Positions 35,703 through 45,713 of a stretch of DNA of 64,000 bases are shown here, one piece after another. The stretch covers positions 502,174 to 566,173 of the forward strand of contig BCKE01000001.1 of assembly GCA_001600495.1 (NCBI GenBank), read 5' to 3'. This DNA comes from Pilasporangium apinafurcum (lineage: Eukaryota > Oomycota > Peronosporomycetes > Pythiales > Pythiaceae). The position numbers were made by a program, and so were the translations under genes. The number at the start of each line of letters is the position of its first letter. The stretch's first letter is position 1. Under the pieces are notes generated by a model. That model ran no database searches. It had not been told where the DNA came from and saw only the letters and a program-made list of their open reading frames with translations.

Positions 35703-36164
35703 GCGTATGCATATGCTTTTGTATGAACTTTTTCGCTGCGTGTTGAAATGCGTCTCGGGACAAACATCTCGATGCATCACTACAAAATTTGCATACTTCA
35801 AAACTACGTGGTAACAACTGTGAATAATTGCTTTCCATTCCATTAGCCATCTTGATGCGGAATTGCTGTTTCATTTCTGATGGTCCATAAATAAGCGATA
35901 CAGAACCCATATTTGTTTAGAAATGCCTTTACTAAAAAATGTGTAATAGACTAAATATAGTAAGAAATACATGACTATTTGACGTAACAAGCACCATCCC
36001 TTTCATCTTCTTTTCGCAAGCTGTCCGTCCATGCGGAAAACGTATGAGATCCCATTTTGTCCATCTGGCCAAACCTATCATACTGACTAGAAAACCTGAC
36101 AAACGAATTACCTCGAAATCTTATTTTCAGTATACCCAACTGCAGGTGTGTCTTTGCAACTAGT

Positions 36165-36395
36165 ATGAGAATTTTTTTACTGGTATGTCATTCGGCAATT
36201 CACCACCAAATGGTCAACGGCGTTCCCGATGGCACAATTGAATCTCGATCCGTTTTGCACTGTGAATCCAGTGAATGCAAGACGTTTTGGGATCGCGACG
36301 TGAGCGCTTCGCTGAATATTATGCGCATGACGACAGAACTTTTCAACAATCAAGCAAGACCAGAGTACTTGCAACGAGAATCAAGTGAGTCGTAG
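36165..36395 (+). pseudogene. Fanzor C-terminal zinc-ribbon fragment (copy 1)
   Basis: The frame holds CHSAIHH, then HCESSEC and FWDRDVSASLNIM, i.e. the second Cys pair and the catalytic Asp block of Fanzor1-type nucleases. Only one Cys of the first zinc-binding pair remains. It lacks RuvC-I and RuvC-II and cannot be an active nuclease. Confidence 0.7.
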
Positions 36396-36486
36396 AAGCG
36401 CAAAAAAAGCGTGAGCTCGGGGTCTTCGGACTTGAACCTGCTCACACGGTATAGCCCGTATTCTAGATGTAGCCACTTGGTAGGCG

Positions 36487-36505
36487 CAACTCGCTTCGCG
36501 AGTTG
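36487..36505. repeat. Perfect 8-bp hairpin at end of Fanzor-derived element (copy 1)
   Basis: CAACTCGC, loop TTC, GCGAGTTG. TAGG six bases to the left and CCTA six bases to the right can extend the fold. It is identical in copy 2, so conserved after duplication. It lies where Fanzor/TnpB guide RNA scaffolds are encoded, just beyond the nuclease 3' end. Confidence 0.7.
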
Positions 36506-36517
36506 GAGTAACCTAGT

Positions 36518-37035
36518 GAACAGCATGACCAAGTCTCCTGTCCTGTGAAAAAATCCGCTACGCATTATATATCTCACGTTTCATCAACACTTATGATATT
36601 ACCAAACCTCTATCAGTTTATAACACTCTGCGTGATGTGTGTAAGCTGGCGTAGCTTCATGGGTCGTTGATGATCTTGTCAAAAAAGACCAGAATAATGG
36701 AAGAAAAGAAGAAAAAATAGAGCTCTCTTGTAGTTTCACACGGAAACCAACATAGCCAGTTCTGATTGGACCGTTTTCTCGTTTAATCAGATTATATCTA
36801 TTCTGATCCAGATAAATTACGATATATGTATTAAACTTATGTTTTAAACATTATGGGCTAATAACCACACTTGTCCCGCATTTAGTTTCGATGTCAGTCC
36901 CACACAATCGACTGGCATTCCGGGAAGAGTGATGGTCAGAGTGTAACATTCCTTCGAGAATGTGCGACTGTAGTTCCGGTTGTTGTTAAAGGGCATTTCT
37001 GAATTTCCAAGGAAGCGAACAAGAAGAAACATATT
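36518..37035. other. Intergenic region between element copy 1 and the DeSI gene
   Basis: 518 bp that must hold the promoter of the downstream gene. A minus-strand frame ending at 36844 looks mildly protein-like but has no support. Otherwise AT-rich with no recognisable feature. Confidence 0.4.
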
Positions 37036-38626
37036 ATGACGAGCGTTACGCTGCGTGTGTACGACCTCAGTCGCGGAATGGCGCGACAACTGTCGATGCC
37101 GCTATTGGGGAAGCAGATTGATGGTATTTGGCACACGGGTGTGCTGGTCTTCGGAAAGTAAGTGTCAAAACAGATAAGCACATCTTAGATGAAGACTGAC
37201 CAACTGACTGACTTGTGTAAATCATTATAGGGAGTATTTCTTTGGCGGTGGCATCCAAGTGATGGAACCAGAGATGGTTGTGATGCGGTACGCCATGGAA
37301 CCGGTCCAGACAGTTCATTTAGGTGTGACCAACAAGTCCCAGGCACAATTTGAAACGTTCCTTCGCAGCATCAGTCCACGATTTACTGCAGCAACATACG
37401 ATCTGTTGCGTCATAATTGCAACAATTTTTCTAACGAGCTGGCGATGTTTCTTCTTGGAAATGGGATTCCACAGCACATTCTGGATTTGCCGAATGAAGC
37501 GCTATCTACGCCATTAGGGTACGTTCTGTGTGGATATAATCGCTTTGTAGTTTCATGAAGAAATGACCTCTGTATGATGTTGTGTATGTATAGCGCGATG
37601 CTCCGTCCAGCCATTGAGAATTTACAGCGCGAAATGCATGCAACAGGAAACCAACCGTTTGCGATTCCGTTCAACGATCCGGCACTGGCCATTTCTTCAG
37701 CTTCTGCCGCAGCTACTGAAAACCCCACTACTGCTTCACTGGCAGCAGTAGGTACTTCGTCAGTGGATGTATCATCTCGTCGATTTAAGAAGTCAGGAAA
37801 TCCGGCATTGCACCTGGAAAAATTCGTTCGTCGTATCCATGCTCTTAATACGTCAAGCACTCGCAAGTTACTATCGGAGCAGGAAATAGACGCACTGAAC
37901 GAGTTTGCAACGCAGATTACAGCACATCAAAGCAACATGGAAGCAGTTTGCACGGAAGACGGTACGGCGCGCACCCTTCTGTGGTGGCAGATTCTTCATA
38001 AACTTTTAGCAGAAGGACCGGCATCACAATTCTTCTTCCCGGGGCTTGGCATCTTCCGTGTGCTATTATTGTTGCCTACTCATGGATCGGAAAGTATCGT
38101 CACGCTAAAGAACTCCTGTTTTGATGCTCTCCTCCGTGCTACAGACACAGAAAAGTCCTCGGGACTTTCAACTTCACAAGTGATCATACTGCTGTCTGTG
38201 CTTGTGAATGCTTTTGCGAACCAAGTTGCAAGTGAACTCGTACTGGCACGATCTGCCAATTTCCTTTCGTTCGCGTTCTCATCAATTGCGGAGTCGACCC
38301 ATGCAGATGTGCGGCTCTTGAGCGCCACCGTGATTAGCAATTTTTGTTTGGCATTGAAAATCGAGGAAGAAATTGTGATTACGACCATTATCTGCGGTGC
38401 TGTGGAGACTCTGGATCGTATTTCTCGTGAACAACAGCATTCAGCGACGTTGCAAACAACAATTGAAGGTGTAGTTGGAGGTATTGGACGATTACTTCGT
38501 GATTTCGAAGCTGCGCGTAATCTGTCGCTAGAATTAGGACTTGCCGAAGTACTGCAGCGACTACATGGAGCTCCAGCAATGAGCAGTATCCATCCACTTA
38601 TATCGGAAGTGGTTGCACTGATATGA
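37036..38626 (+). CDS. PPPDE/DeSI-type isopeptidase fused to a PUL/ARM-like domain
   Basis: Three exons. The start ATG 37036 gives [17 protein letters not shown]. The PPPDE (DeSI, deSUMOylating or deubiquitinating isopeptidase) domain covers about residues 1-150: the catalytic His is in [18 protein letters not shown] and the catalytic Cys in [16 protein letters not shown], then IPQHILDLP. The third exon (from about 37594) adds a linker and a helical C-terminal region of about 250 residues ([48 protein letters not shown]) that resembles the PUL domain of PLAP/Ufd3, which binds Cdc48/p97. Plant relatives often have PPPDE-thioredoxin-PUL; no CxxC thioredoxin motif is present here. The role is likely ubiquitin- or SUMO-related protein turnover with p97, by inference. 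Confidence 0.82.
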
Positions 38627-38984
38627 AGAGGATCACGAAAGACAAAAACATCGTTTTGTGGAAACAAATGCACTGGATAGATCTATTAATGCGTGGAAGT
38701 TGGTGTGCGGGGACGAGCAATTATGTTTCGCAGCTGATTGCCAAGTAGCATTCAATGAAATGAATAGGAAAGGAAATAAATTAATCTTGCAAGAGAAAAT
38801 TGATGTGAACGACTGCATATCACTCACTATTACCGAAACCACGATCAATAGACGATGGCATCGTCATGTGAATCCTATTTGGCACAGCTTGAGAAGTATA
38901 ACAGTTTCAGGATTATGCTAACCTGAGGAATAAAGGCTACACTCATCCGTTTCCGGAATCATAGCAGTGAGGTTGTTTATCACC
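38627..38984. other. Intergenic, DeSI 3' side to Fanzor pseudogene 3' end
   Basis: 358 bp between convergent units. An open 87-codon frame (38658-38921, plus) has no recognisable motif. The right edge runs into a hairpin at the Fanzor 3' end. Confidence 0.4.
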
Positions 38985-38987
38985 TCA
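38968..38987. repeat. 6-bp hairpin overlapping the Fanzor pseudogene stop
   Basis: TGAGGT, 8-nt loop, ACCTCA. The minus-strand stop codon of the Fanzor frame is part of this stem. It may be a remnant of the guide-RNA or right-end structure. Confidence 0.45.
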
Positions 38988-40407
38988 GTTTTTGATTTCG
39001 AGTACCAATTCATTCTCTTTCCTCGCGAACGCCTTGAGTCTCCACTTTTTCTTCACTTGGTCGATGAATAGTCTCAAAATGTCGATTGCGGTGTTGATGT
39101 CGCGATCTCACAATGCGCGATGACATTCACTATTTTTGCAGTGTCGCACACCATAAAGACCGTCACTGACAATTTTTCCGTCAAGGAGGAACCCCTTCAT
39201 CTTCTTATGACAAGCACAACACAGATTGCTCGTCCTAAAGTCGTCCACATCAACAACACGACACCTGGAACCAATTTTCTCCCGTAGGGTCGTTGTAGGA
39301 ACAGCAATGTTGCCTTTAGCTGAGCTTGTGAAACTTGCATCTCCATACGCGATAACGGTTCGTTTATTACCACCTGTAAGGTTCTTGACTACCTTCTCGT
39401 ACGTCTGTTGTCGACGGATATAGATCGATCATGGTAACCTCTTCATCCTCCTTGATGAATACACGTCAAGAAGACGATTCAAATACACGAGACAAAATCT
39501 CACCCTTTCAAATAGAATACAAGGTTCGCAACTTTTGCCGAAGGAACCTTTTCATTGAAGGTTTTGATGTCAGGCTCAGCATCAATCCATTCTTTAGTCA
39601 ACTTTGTTCGTCTGTGGTAGCCGCACTCTCTGTAGAAACGGCCCTTAGACCAGTGGATGACTTCATGTTTCACGTTCTCTCCTTTCGGTTTTTGCAGTGT
39701 AGCCATGCTTTCCTCTTTGTAGACAACAATAGTGAAGATCTTCTTTCTCCCTGGATCTAAACCGATGATCCAGTCTTCAAGAGAAAATGCCTCTTTTTTC
39801 TCTCTCGTGGGAAGCTTTGAACGGGAGATTGTCATACTAATTGGCATACCGTCAGTCGAGATGAAGTGCTCAAACTCCTTTTGCTAGTCTTTGGTCACAA
39901 GACCTATATTGAAGTACGTGCGCCATAACTCAGCTTTGTCGGCGTAAAGCTCAACAGGATCACTCAAAGCCTTAGCAAATTCCTTCAGGACGGTGGTGTT
40001 GATCTTGATGAGAATGGGTTTGAACTGTTTCTGTGGAAGCAGAGACCAGACTCGGCAACCTTCATTCCATCATCCACGTGAGCTTGTATGTCTTTCAGCA
40101 TTGTGCGGAGAAAGGATATGTGACGTTCCGGTGGTTTGTTCAAGTCGAGTGGCAGCAGTTCGATCTCGTTCCCCACTCTATCTGATAATTCTTGCATCCA
40201 AATAATCTCCTCAGTAGGGATGAGATACTTCTTGAATCTGGAGTACGCGGGGATCAGGTTGGATAAGCTATGCTGAGTTTGGATGCTTGCACGGACCAAC
40301 AGTGAGACAGCACTCTTGATTATCTTGTCTTGGTGCTTTTCAAAATAGTCACTGTCGCGAACGAGAGTTGCAAGCATAGTGTGAGAAGGTAGGTTCCAGA
40401 AGCGCAC
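38985..40407 (-). pseudogene. Degenerate Fanzor1-type RNA-guided nuclease gene
   Basis: Eukaryotic homologue of transposon TnpB, almost full length but broken. From right to left it shows an N-terminal helical part (HQDKIIKSAVSLLVRASIQ, FKKYLIPTEEI), a segment LWRTYFNIGLVTKD then stop then EFEHFISTDG, RuvC-I in DWIIGLDPGRKKIFTIVV, a middle block HRRTKLTKEWID, the RRMKRLP...QTYEKVVKNLTGG stretch, VIAYGDASF, a zinc ribbon (SNLCCACHKKMKG, RHCKNSECHRAL) and the RuvC-III Asp in DRDINTAIDIL. Breaks are TAG at 39894-39896, frameshifts near 40020 and 39430-39500, and TGA at 39108-39110 just before the RuvC-III motif, where Trp is usual. No intron explains them. The reading frame ends inside a hairpin at 38968-38987. 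Orientation is opposite to the two flanking 522-bp remnants. Confidence 0.85.
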
Positions 40408-40791
40408 ATTTGGTCAGAATATTATTAACGGTTCAAAAAACGATAGAGACCTCTGGATCATCAAGTTAAGTTGGTAGAAGGAATGCTTAGCAATAAGAAT
40501 ACATAGCTGTTTACAAGTGGATAATCAGTAGGTAGTTACAACCAGAAACACGATCACTTTCCAATTGCCTACCTACCTTACAATCTTCACACGTCAATAT
40601 CGTCATAACTATTTGCCGCCCTGGAAAAAAGGAAATAGCGGAAGAATCCTCAGAATCTATTCTTTTATACCAAGTGGAGTGCTCGTTGCTAAATCCAGTA
40701 GAAACTAACTTACACTGTAAAAGAGATGTACTTCCGGTAGTACACTTGGGGAAAAAAGGTTAAATAGAGATGAGCCTTGGTTCAGATTAGC
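40408..40791. other. Gap between Fanzor pseudogene and element copy 2
   Basis: 384 bp, AT-rich. It may contain the decayed 5' part of the Fanzor gene, because the coding similarity stops abruptly at a nonsense codon just above 40407. No intact feature seen. Confidence 0.4.
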
Positions 40792-40960
40792 ATCCCTTTC
40801 ATCTTCTTTTCGCAAGCTGTCCGTCCATGCGGAAAACGTATGAGATTCCATTTTGTCCATCTGGCCAAACCTATCATACTGACTAGAAAACCTGACAAAC
40901 GAATTACCTCGAAATCTTATTTTCAGTATACCCAACTGCAGGTGTGTCTTTGCAACTAGT

Positions 40961-41191
40961 ATGAGAATTTTTTTATTGGTATGTCATTCGGCAATTCACC
41001 ACCAAATGGTCAACGGCGTTCCCGATGGCACAATTGAATCTCGATCCGTTTTGCACTGTGAATCCAGTGAATGCAAGACGTTTTGGGATCGCGACGTGAG
41101 CGCTTCGCTGAATATTATGCGCATGACGACAGAACTTTTCAACAATCAAGCAAGACCAGAGTACTTGCAACGAGAATCAAGTAAGTCGTAG
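40961..41191 (+). pseudogene. Fanzor C-terminal zinc-ribbon fragment (copy 2)
   Basis: Same protein fragment as copy 1 with a conservative change near the C-terminus (SKS instead of SES). It keeps HCESSEC and FWDRDVSASLN. No other nuclease domains are present. Confidence 0.7.
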
Positions 41192-41282
41192 AAGCGCAAA
41201 AAAAGCGTGAGCTCGGGGTCTTCGGACTTGAACCTGCTCACACGATACAGACCGTATTCTATGTGTAGCCACTTGGTAGGCG

Positions 41283-41301
41283 CAACTCGCTTCGCGAGTT
41301 G
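41283..41301. repeat. Perfect 8-bp hairpin at end of Fanzor-derived element (copy 2)
   Basis: Identical stem-loop to 36487-36505 (CAACTCGC, TTC, GCGAGTTG). Bases upstream of it differ between the copies (GATACAGACC versus GTATAGCCC) while the hairpin does not. Confidence 0.7.
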
Positions 41302-41390
41302 GAGTAACCTAGTTTGTTATATGATCTGGAAGAGTAAAGTATTAGTGGTCAAGAGTGATTGTCACATGGTTTCCTTTCAAGGAAAAAAGA

Positions 41391-44300
41391 ATGATGGTCT
41401 TTCGTTACAGCAGGAGACCTGTCGCTTCAGATATCACGCACGCCGCGCACAAGTCTGTGCGCTCGCGCTTGGTACGACAGAGCATGCCCATTTCCTCTCG
41501 ATCTACGCGTACTTCCGCCTCTGCGCGACACCATCGAAAAGATGCCAACGATCCACCGACTGTTTCAACGATGGAGATTGTCGAGAAGGCGACGGTCAGT
41601 ATCAACGGTCTCTCGCAGCGTGACGCCCTGTACGTCTGGAAGGCGTTGGGGTTATATCTCGCAACGCAGCTGCAGCAGAAGAAATTAATCAAGGTCGAGC
41701 ACTTTGGCATCTTCGGAATGAATGATGCGCTGGAGCCAATTTTCGTGCAGAATCCGATCTTTCTACAGACGAATCGACTGCGAGAAGGCACATCACAACG
41801 CAAGCGTGGGCAACTCTCGACGCGGTGTGGTGCCATTGTGAATGCCAATCTGGCACAGATCGGAAGAGAATTTGCACAAAACTGCAGCAAAGATGTCGTG
41901 CGCACTGTCATCACGAATGTCATCGCTTTCGTGGGTAAGTTAGCCAAGCAGGGGCATGTACTTCGGTTGAGTTTCTTGCCCTTAGGTGACTGGAGCTCTG
42001 ATGGTGACAAAACCAATTTCCATTTTCTCGCTGAATTTCAGACTCAGTTGAAGCGTCAACACCGCGAGATCGGTCGAACCAAAATCGGTATGGATGACAT
42101 CAGCAACAATGACAGCACAGGAGCAGCAGAACCTACAGTTGAACTGAACGAAACACTAGGCTCCCGAGAGGCTCATTTTGTTCCAAGATGTTCTCCATCT
42201 CTGTGCTCAAGTCAAGATATATCAGAACCTAGACGATCACGTTTTAAGAGCGATACGTTATCACAAGATCATCGAGGATCATTGCAGAGCGGATCGAGTG
42301 TCAGAACAGGATCTCATTGTGGGTCAGAGTCAAAGCCTATATCTTACCATACATGCTATGAGACTAGACAAAAACCATCGATATCATCCAGAAAACAGCC
42401 AGCAAAAGTGTTAAAGAAATCCGACAACCAGAAGCGAGCGGAGAGGAACGACGTTCGTACACCAGAGAATGGCAATGCCGGCAATCCCAGGTACACAATG
42501 TCTGATGGATATCAGCAACATGCTCTTACTGTGTTTAATTATACTGTTTGTAGAATGGCAGATAATCATAATGTATGCGATCTGGTAAAGGCAAAGTTGA
42601 TTGAACGTTGCGGGCACAATGGTCTCAATTCGCTATCACGAATTTTGCAACTAATGGACACCTCCGGAGATAACGCACTGTCAGCAAAAGAACTAAGATT
42701 TGGTCTACGCGACATGGGTATCGATTTGTCTAAAGATGAGCTCGCCTTGCTAATGAGAGAATTTGATCGAAATGGTGATGGGAGTATTTGCCTTGAAGAA
42801 TTACTAAATACCCTTCGAGGTGGCTCATTAAGTAACACTCGGCGCGAGCTCATTGAAAAGGCGTTTCGCTTGATGGACCGCGATGGTTCCAATGCGATAA
42901 CATTGGCCAGTTTGAAAGAAAACTACGACGTCAGTTTGCTTCCCCGTGTTCGCGCAGGAAAAAAGAGCAAGGAGCAGGCTCTCACAGAGTTCATCCGCGA
43001 ATGGGAGGCAAGCGACTGCTATAATCTCACGAATATGATTACTTTGGATGATTTCGTTTGCTACTATCATGTAAGTGACGAATGTTGATACGTGGTTGGT
43101 ATTTGGTCTTTTAACCTCTCTGATCTTGGCGTAGAATGTCAGTGCATGCATCCCAGACGATAGTGACTTCCAGCTTCTGATGCGTCAGACCTGGCACGTC
43201 TTCCCAACTGAAAAGTCATCGAATCAAAGTGATGAAGATAACAATTCATCATTTTCACTCGATAATAGGTCTCCATCATTGCAATCAGCGTCACTTCCAA
43301 ACTTTCCTAATCAGCAAAACGCAGCTCAGCCAGAAAAGGGAGAACGAGCGGAAAACCTGAATCATTGGCGCTATCTCCAGAATCTACTTTTTTCCGACGG
43401 ACATGATAAACGGACAGGGTATCTACCTTCTATTTGTGATATGAAGCAGAAGTTAGGTGTCAATCAAATATGGAGTGATGGAGACGACGCGATGAATGTC
43501 AAGGTTTTCGCTCGAACAATCGGATTCTTGGACAGGAAAATTAGTCCAAAAGATGCAGAACAGATCACTCAGATGGTTGCTGAATCATGCGGGAAGTCGG
43601 TATTAGGGGGAAATACGATTGATCTGCGCGAGCTGTACAATTCGCTTACGGTGTCGTATACTGGAATCAGGGCTTACAAGGAACTCAAAGGGACTACAAG
43701 TTCACATTCCAATGTTATTGATAGAGTTCGGTATCGTCTTTTGCAACGAGTATCTGGCAGTAATCACGATGAAAACGATGGCAATGTTTCACATCGCTCC
43801 CATGTCGGTCTGAATGGGCTACAACGACTATTGAAGCTTATGGACAAAAATGACGATAAGCGGCTCACAAAGGATGAGTTAAAGCTAGGATTGCAGAAAT
43901 TTGGTGTGGAAATTAATTTCCGCGAGCTTGACCACCTCTACGCTTTTTTTGACACCGACTGCAATGGTTGTATTACCTCCGAAGAATTTCTTGCGGGGAT
44001 GCGTGGAGATATGAGTCCACGACGGCTTGGCTTCGTGCAAGCGGCGTTTGACATACTTGATAAAGATCGTGACGGCTTTATTACACAACAGGAGCTATGC
44101 TCAGTTTATGATGTTTCCAAACATCCCGATGTCGAAAGCGGCAAGCTATCCGCTTCTGACGCTCTGAAATTGTTCACTGCCCAGTGGGAAACACCAGGTA
44201 AAACTGACGGCATCGTTACGAAAAGCGAATTCGAGGCTTATTACAGGAATTTAAGTGCATCAATTGATTCTGACGATTATTTCGAGCTCATGATGCGTAA

Positions 44301-44946
44301 CACATGGCATATCTCCGGAGGCTCTGGTCAAACTGCAAACTCAACAAACCGGCGTGTTTTAGTCACAAACGTTGACGGAACACAAAATATCGTGGAAATT
44401 CAAAACGATCTGGGAGTTCGCTCAACTGACAACGAGAAAATGCACACCCGCACAGAACAGGGCGGACATGTAGCCACTAACGGAGTGAAGGTATCCAAAA
44501 GCTGTTGGAGAGCAGAGAGTTTCGATGATAAGAGAGTTGCAAGATCACCAATTATCTCGGAACCTTATAGCAATGTAACAACGAAATGTAATGCTACATG
44601 TCTACAAGTCCAACCCAGTTTTCGACGACGGAGAAGACATTTAACCAACGATCAGAATGACATGGAGAATGCAAGTCTTATTGGTACTTCTATTTTATCC
44701 GATGGACAATATGAATCGACGATGAAAAGTGTCTTGTACGAGCGAGACGCACAGCGACAGCTTCGGGATAAAAGCGCAAGGCTCATTCAAGCACACTTTC
44801 GTGGGTTTAAAAGCAGACAATTTGTAGCCTGCGTGCGGCGGAAAATGGCTGCTGAAGCAGAGCGTCAGCGACAAACTAATCTCGAAAACCGCAGCAACAG
44901 ACCAAAAATTGCTCGTGCTGCTCTTAGGACTTATCATGGCTTCTAA
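41391..44946 (+). CDS. HU-CCDC81-domain protein with two calcyphosin-like EF-hand blocks and an IQ motif
   Basis: Two exons; the intron at 43071-43134 joins CYYH to NVSACIPDD. The ATG at 41391 (MMVFRYSRRP) is the first true ATG of the frame. Residues about 65-185 match the eukaryotic HU-like domain of CCDC81: INGLSQRDALYVWKALGLYL, KKLIKVEHFGIFGMN, NVIAFVGKLAKQG. EF-hand block 1 (about residues 415-540) has DTSGDNALSAKE, DRNGDGSICLEE and DRDGSNAITLAS. Block 2, after the intron, has DKNDDKRLTKDE, DTDCNGCITSEE and DKDRDGFITQQE, with the calcyphosin-like spacer ending WHISGG, paralleled by WHVFPT after block 1. Near the C-terminus SARLIQAHFRGFKSRQFV is an IQ motif (calmodulin binding). The architecture suggests a ciliary or flagellar calcium sensor, by inference. 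The Fanzor-derived copy 2 sits just upstream. Confidence 0.82.
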
Positions 44947-45713
44947 TCCATGTGTTGAGAATGAAAGTGCCGCAATGAGCCTATTTGAAGAGCAGAATGT
45001 TATTATAATCTGTTTCATATTTTGGACCGCCATAATGCGTTCATACGAGACTGAAAATCAAACCGGAAAGAAAGTAGTATGAAGTTTCCATCGCAGTAGA
45101 AGCAATGAGGTACCAGTATGATGACATCTTCTTACGACTGACCATTGAACGTGATCTCATCATCATACGTGATGTTCTTCTCCATAGAGGACCATCCACT
45201 TAGCATCTTCATCAGCGACTACTGGATCGACGTGTGCCGTCTGATTTGATCTGGGCTGGAACATCACGCTTGACTATTTGAATTCCCATTGCTTGATTTC
45301 TTGAGTCACAGTCATACAATGATAGACACAAGATCCAGACAGAATGGAGCAAAGGGGATGGATAAACTCACATACTGTTGGCTTGTAGGAGCAGCAATGC
45401 GTCTAAGGCATCAAGACAGTACGGAATTTCTCGACGTTAAATTATCTGTTACTATCTGCTTTGATAGAAATTACACAACGATTCAATGAATAACATGAAG
45501 TTGTCTGAACTCATGAACTCACTTACCGCTTACAAGTCTGGTACTGGAGGTGCACGTCCGTTCATCGCACAGGAACTCAGTCACACACAAAAGAATTAAA
45601 GCCGCTTTCTTGTATTAATGTTCAGTGAATATTCAGATTATACACAACACGCAACTGTCCAATCAGTTCATCCAAATGTTCTTCTATCGCTTGTGGGAGG
45701 AACTATCGGCACG
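44947..45713. other. Intergenic region with ABC transporter debris
   Basis: 767 bp between convergent genes. A 105-bp block is a relic of the neighbouring ABC transporter (separate entry). The rest shows short open frames on the plus strand without recognisable motifs. Confidence 0.45.
45119..45225 (-). pseudogene. Relic of a PDR ABC transporter first nucleotide-binding domain
   Basis: Strongly similar by eye to 49389-49495 of the intact transporter on the same strand. Shared stretches include CTGACCATTGAA/GTTGACCATTGAA, GTGATGTTCTTCTCCAT and AGCATCTTCAT. The encoded part corresponds to the region just after Walker A (LMKMLSG, MEKNITYD, EITFNGQ) and contains a stop. It is the only recognisable part of a lost or recombined second copy. 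Confidence 0.7.

Larger units (their letters stand above)
35996..36517 (+). mobile_element. 522-bp Fanzor-derived non-autonomous element, copy 1
   Basis: Nearly identical to 40792-41313, same orientation and same length, with about eight differences. It carries a 76-codon frame (36165-36395) whose end reads VLHCESSECKTFWDRDVSASLN. This is the zinc-ribbon half plus the final RuvC Asp motif (WDRDV) of a Fanzor/TnpB nuclease. The rest of the nuclease is missing. The right end carries a perfect hairpin just inside the boundary ACCTAGT. No terminal inverted repeats are seen. I infer a deletion derivative mobilised by a full element elsewhere. The left 170 bp is not recognisable as Fanzor. Confidence 0.75.
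40792..41313 (+). mobile_element. 522-bp Fanzor-derived non-autonomous element, copy 2
   Basis: Same length and orientation as 35996-36517 and about 98% identical by eye. Boundaries are ATCCCTTTC on the left and ACCTAGT on the right. It contains the same zinc-ribbon frame (40961-41191) and the same terminal hairpin. Its right end lies 77 bp before the ATG of the HU-CCDC81/EF-hand gene, so it occupies that gene's promoter or 5' UTR. The high identity of the copies implies a recent duplication or transposition. Confidence 0.75.

Noticed and set aside
35996-36164. Minus-strand frame (ILKIRFRGNSFVRF) in the left part of the 522-bp repeat as a captured host exon
   Set aside because: Open in both copies but only about 50 codons, with no recognised family; the copies are too similar for a coding test.
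36844-37089. Minus-strand frame overlapping the DeSI-PUL start
   Set aside because: The terminal part reads somewhat protein-like, but it overlaps the opposite-strand first exon and shows no domain.
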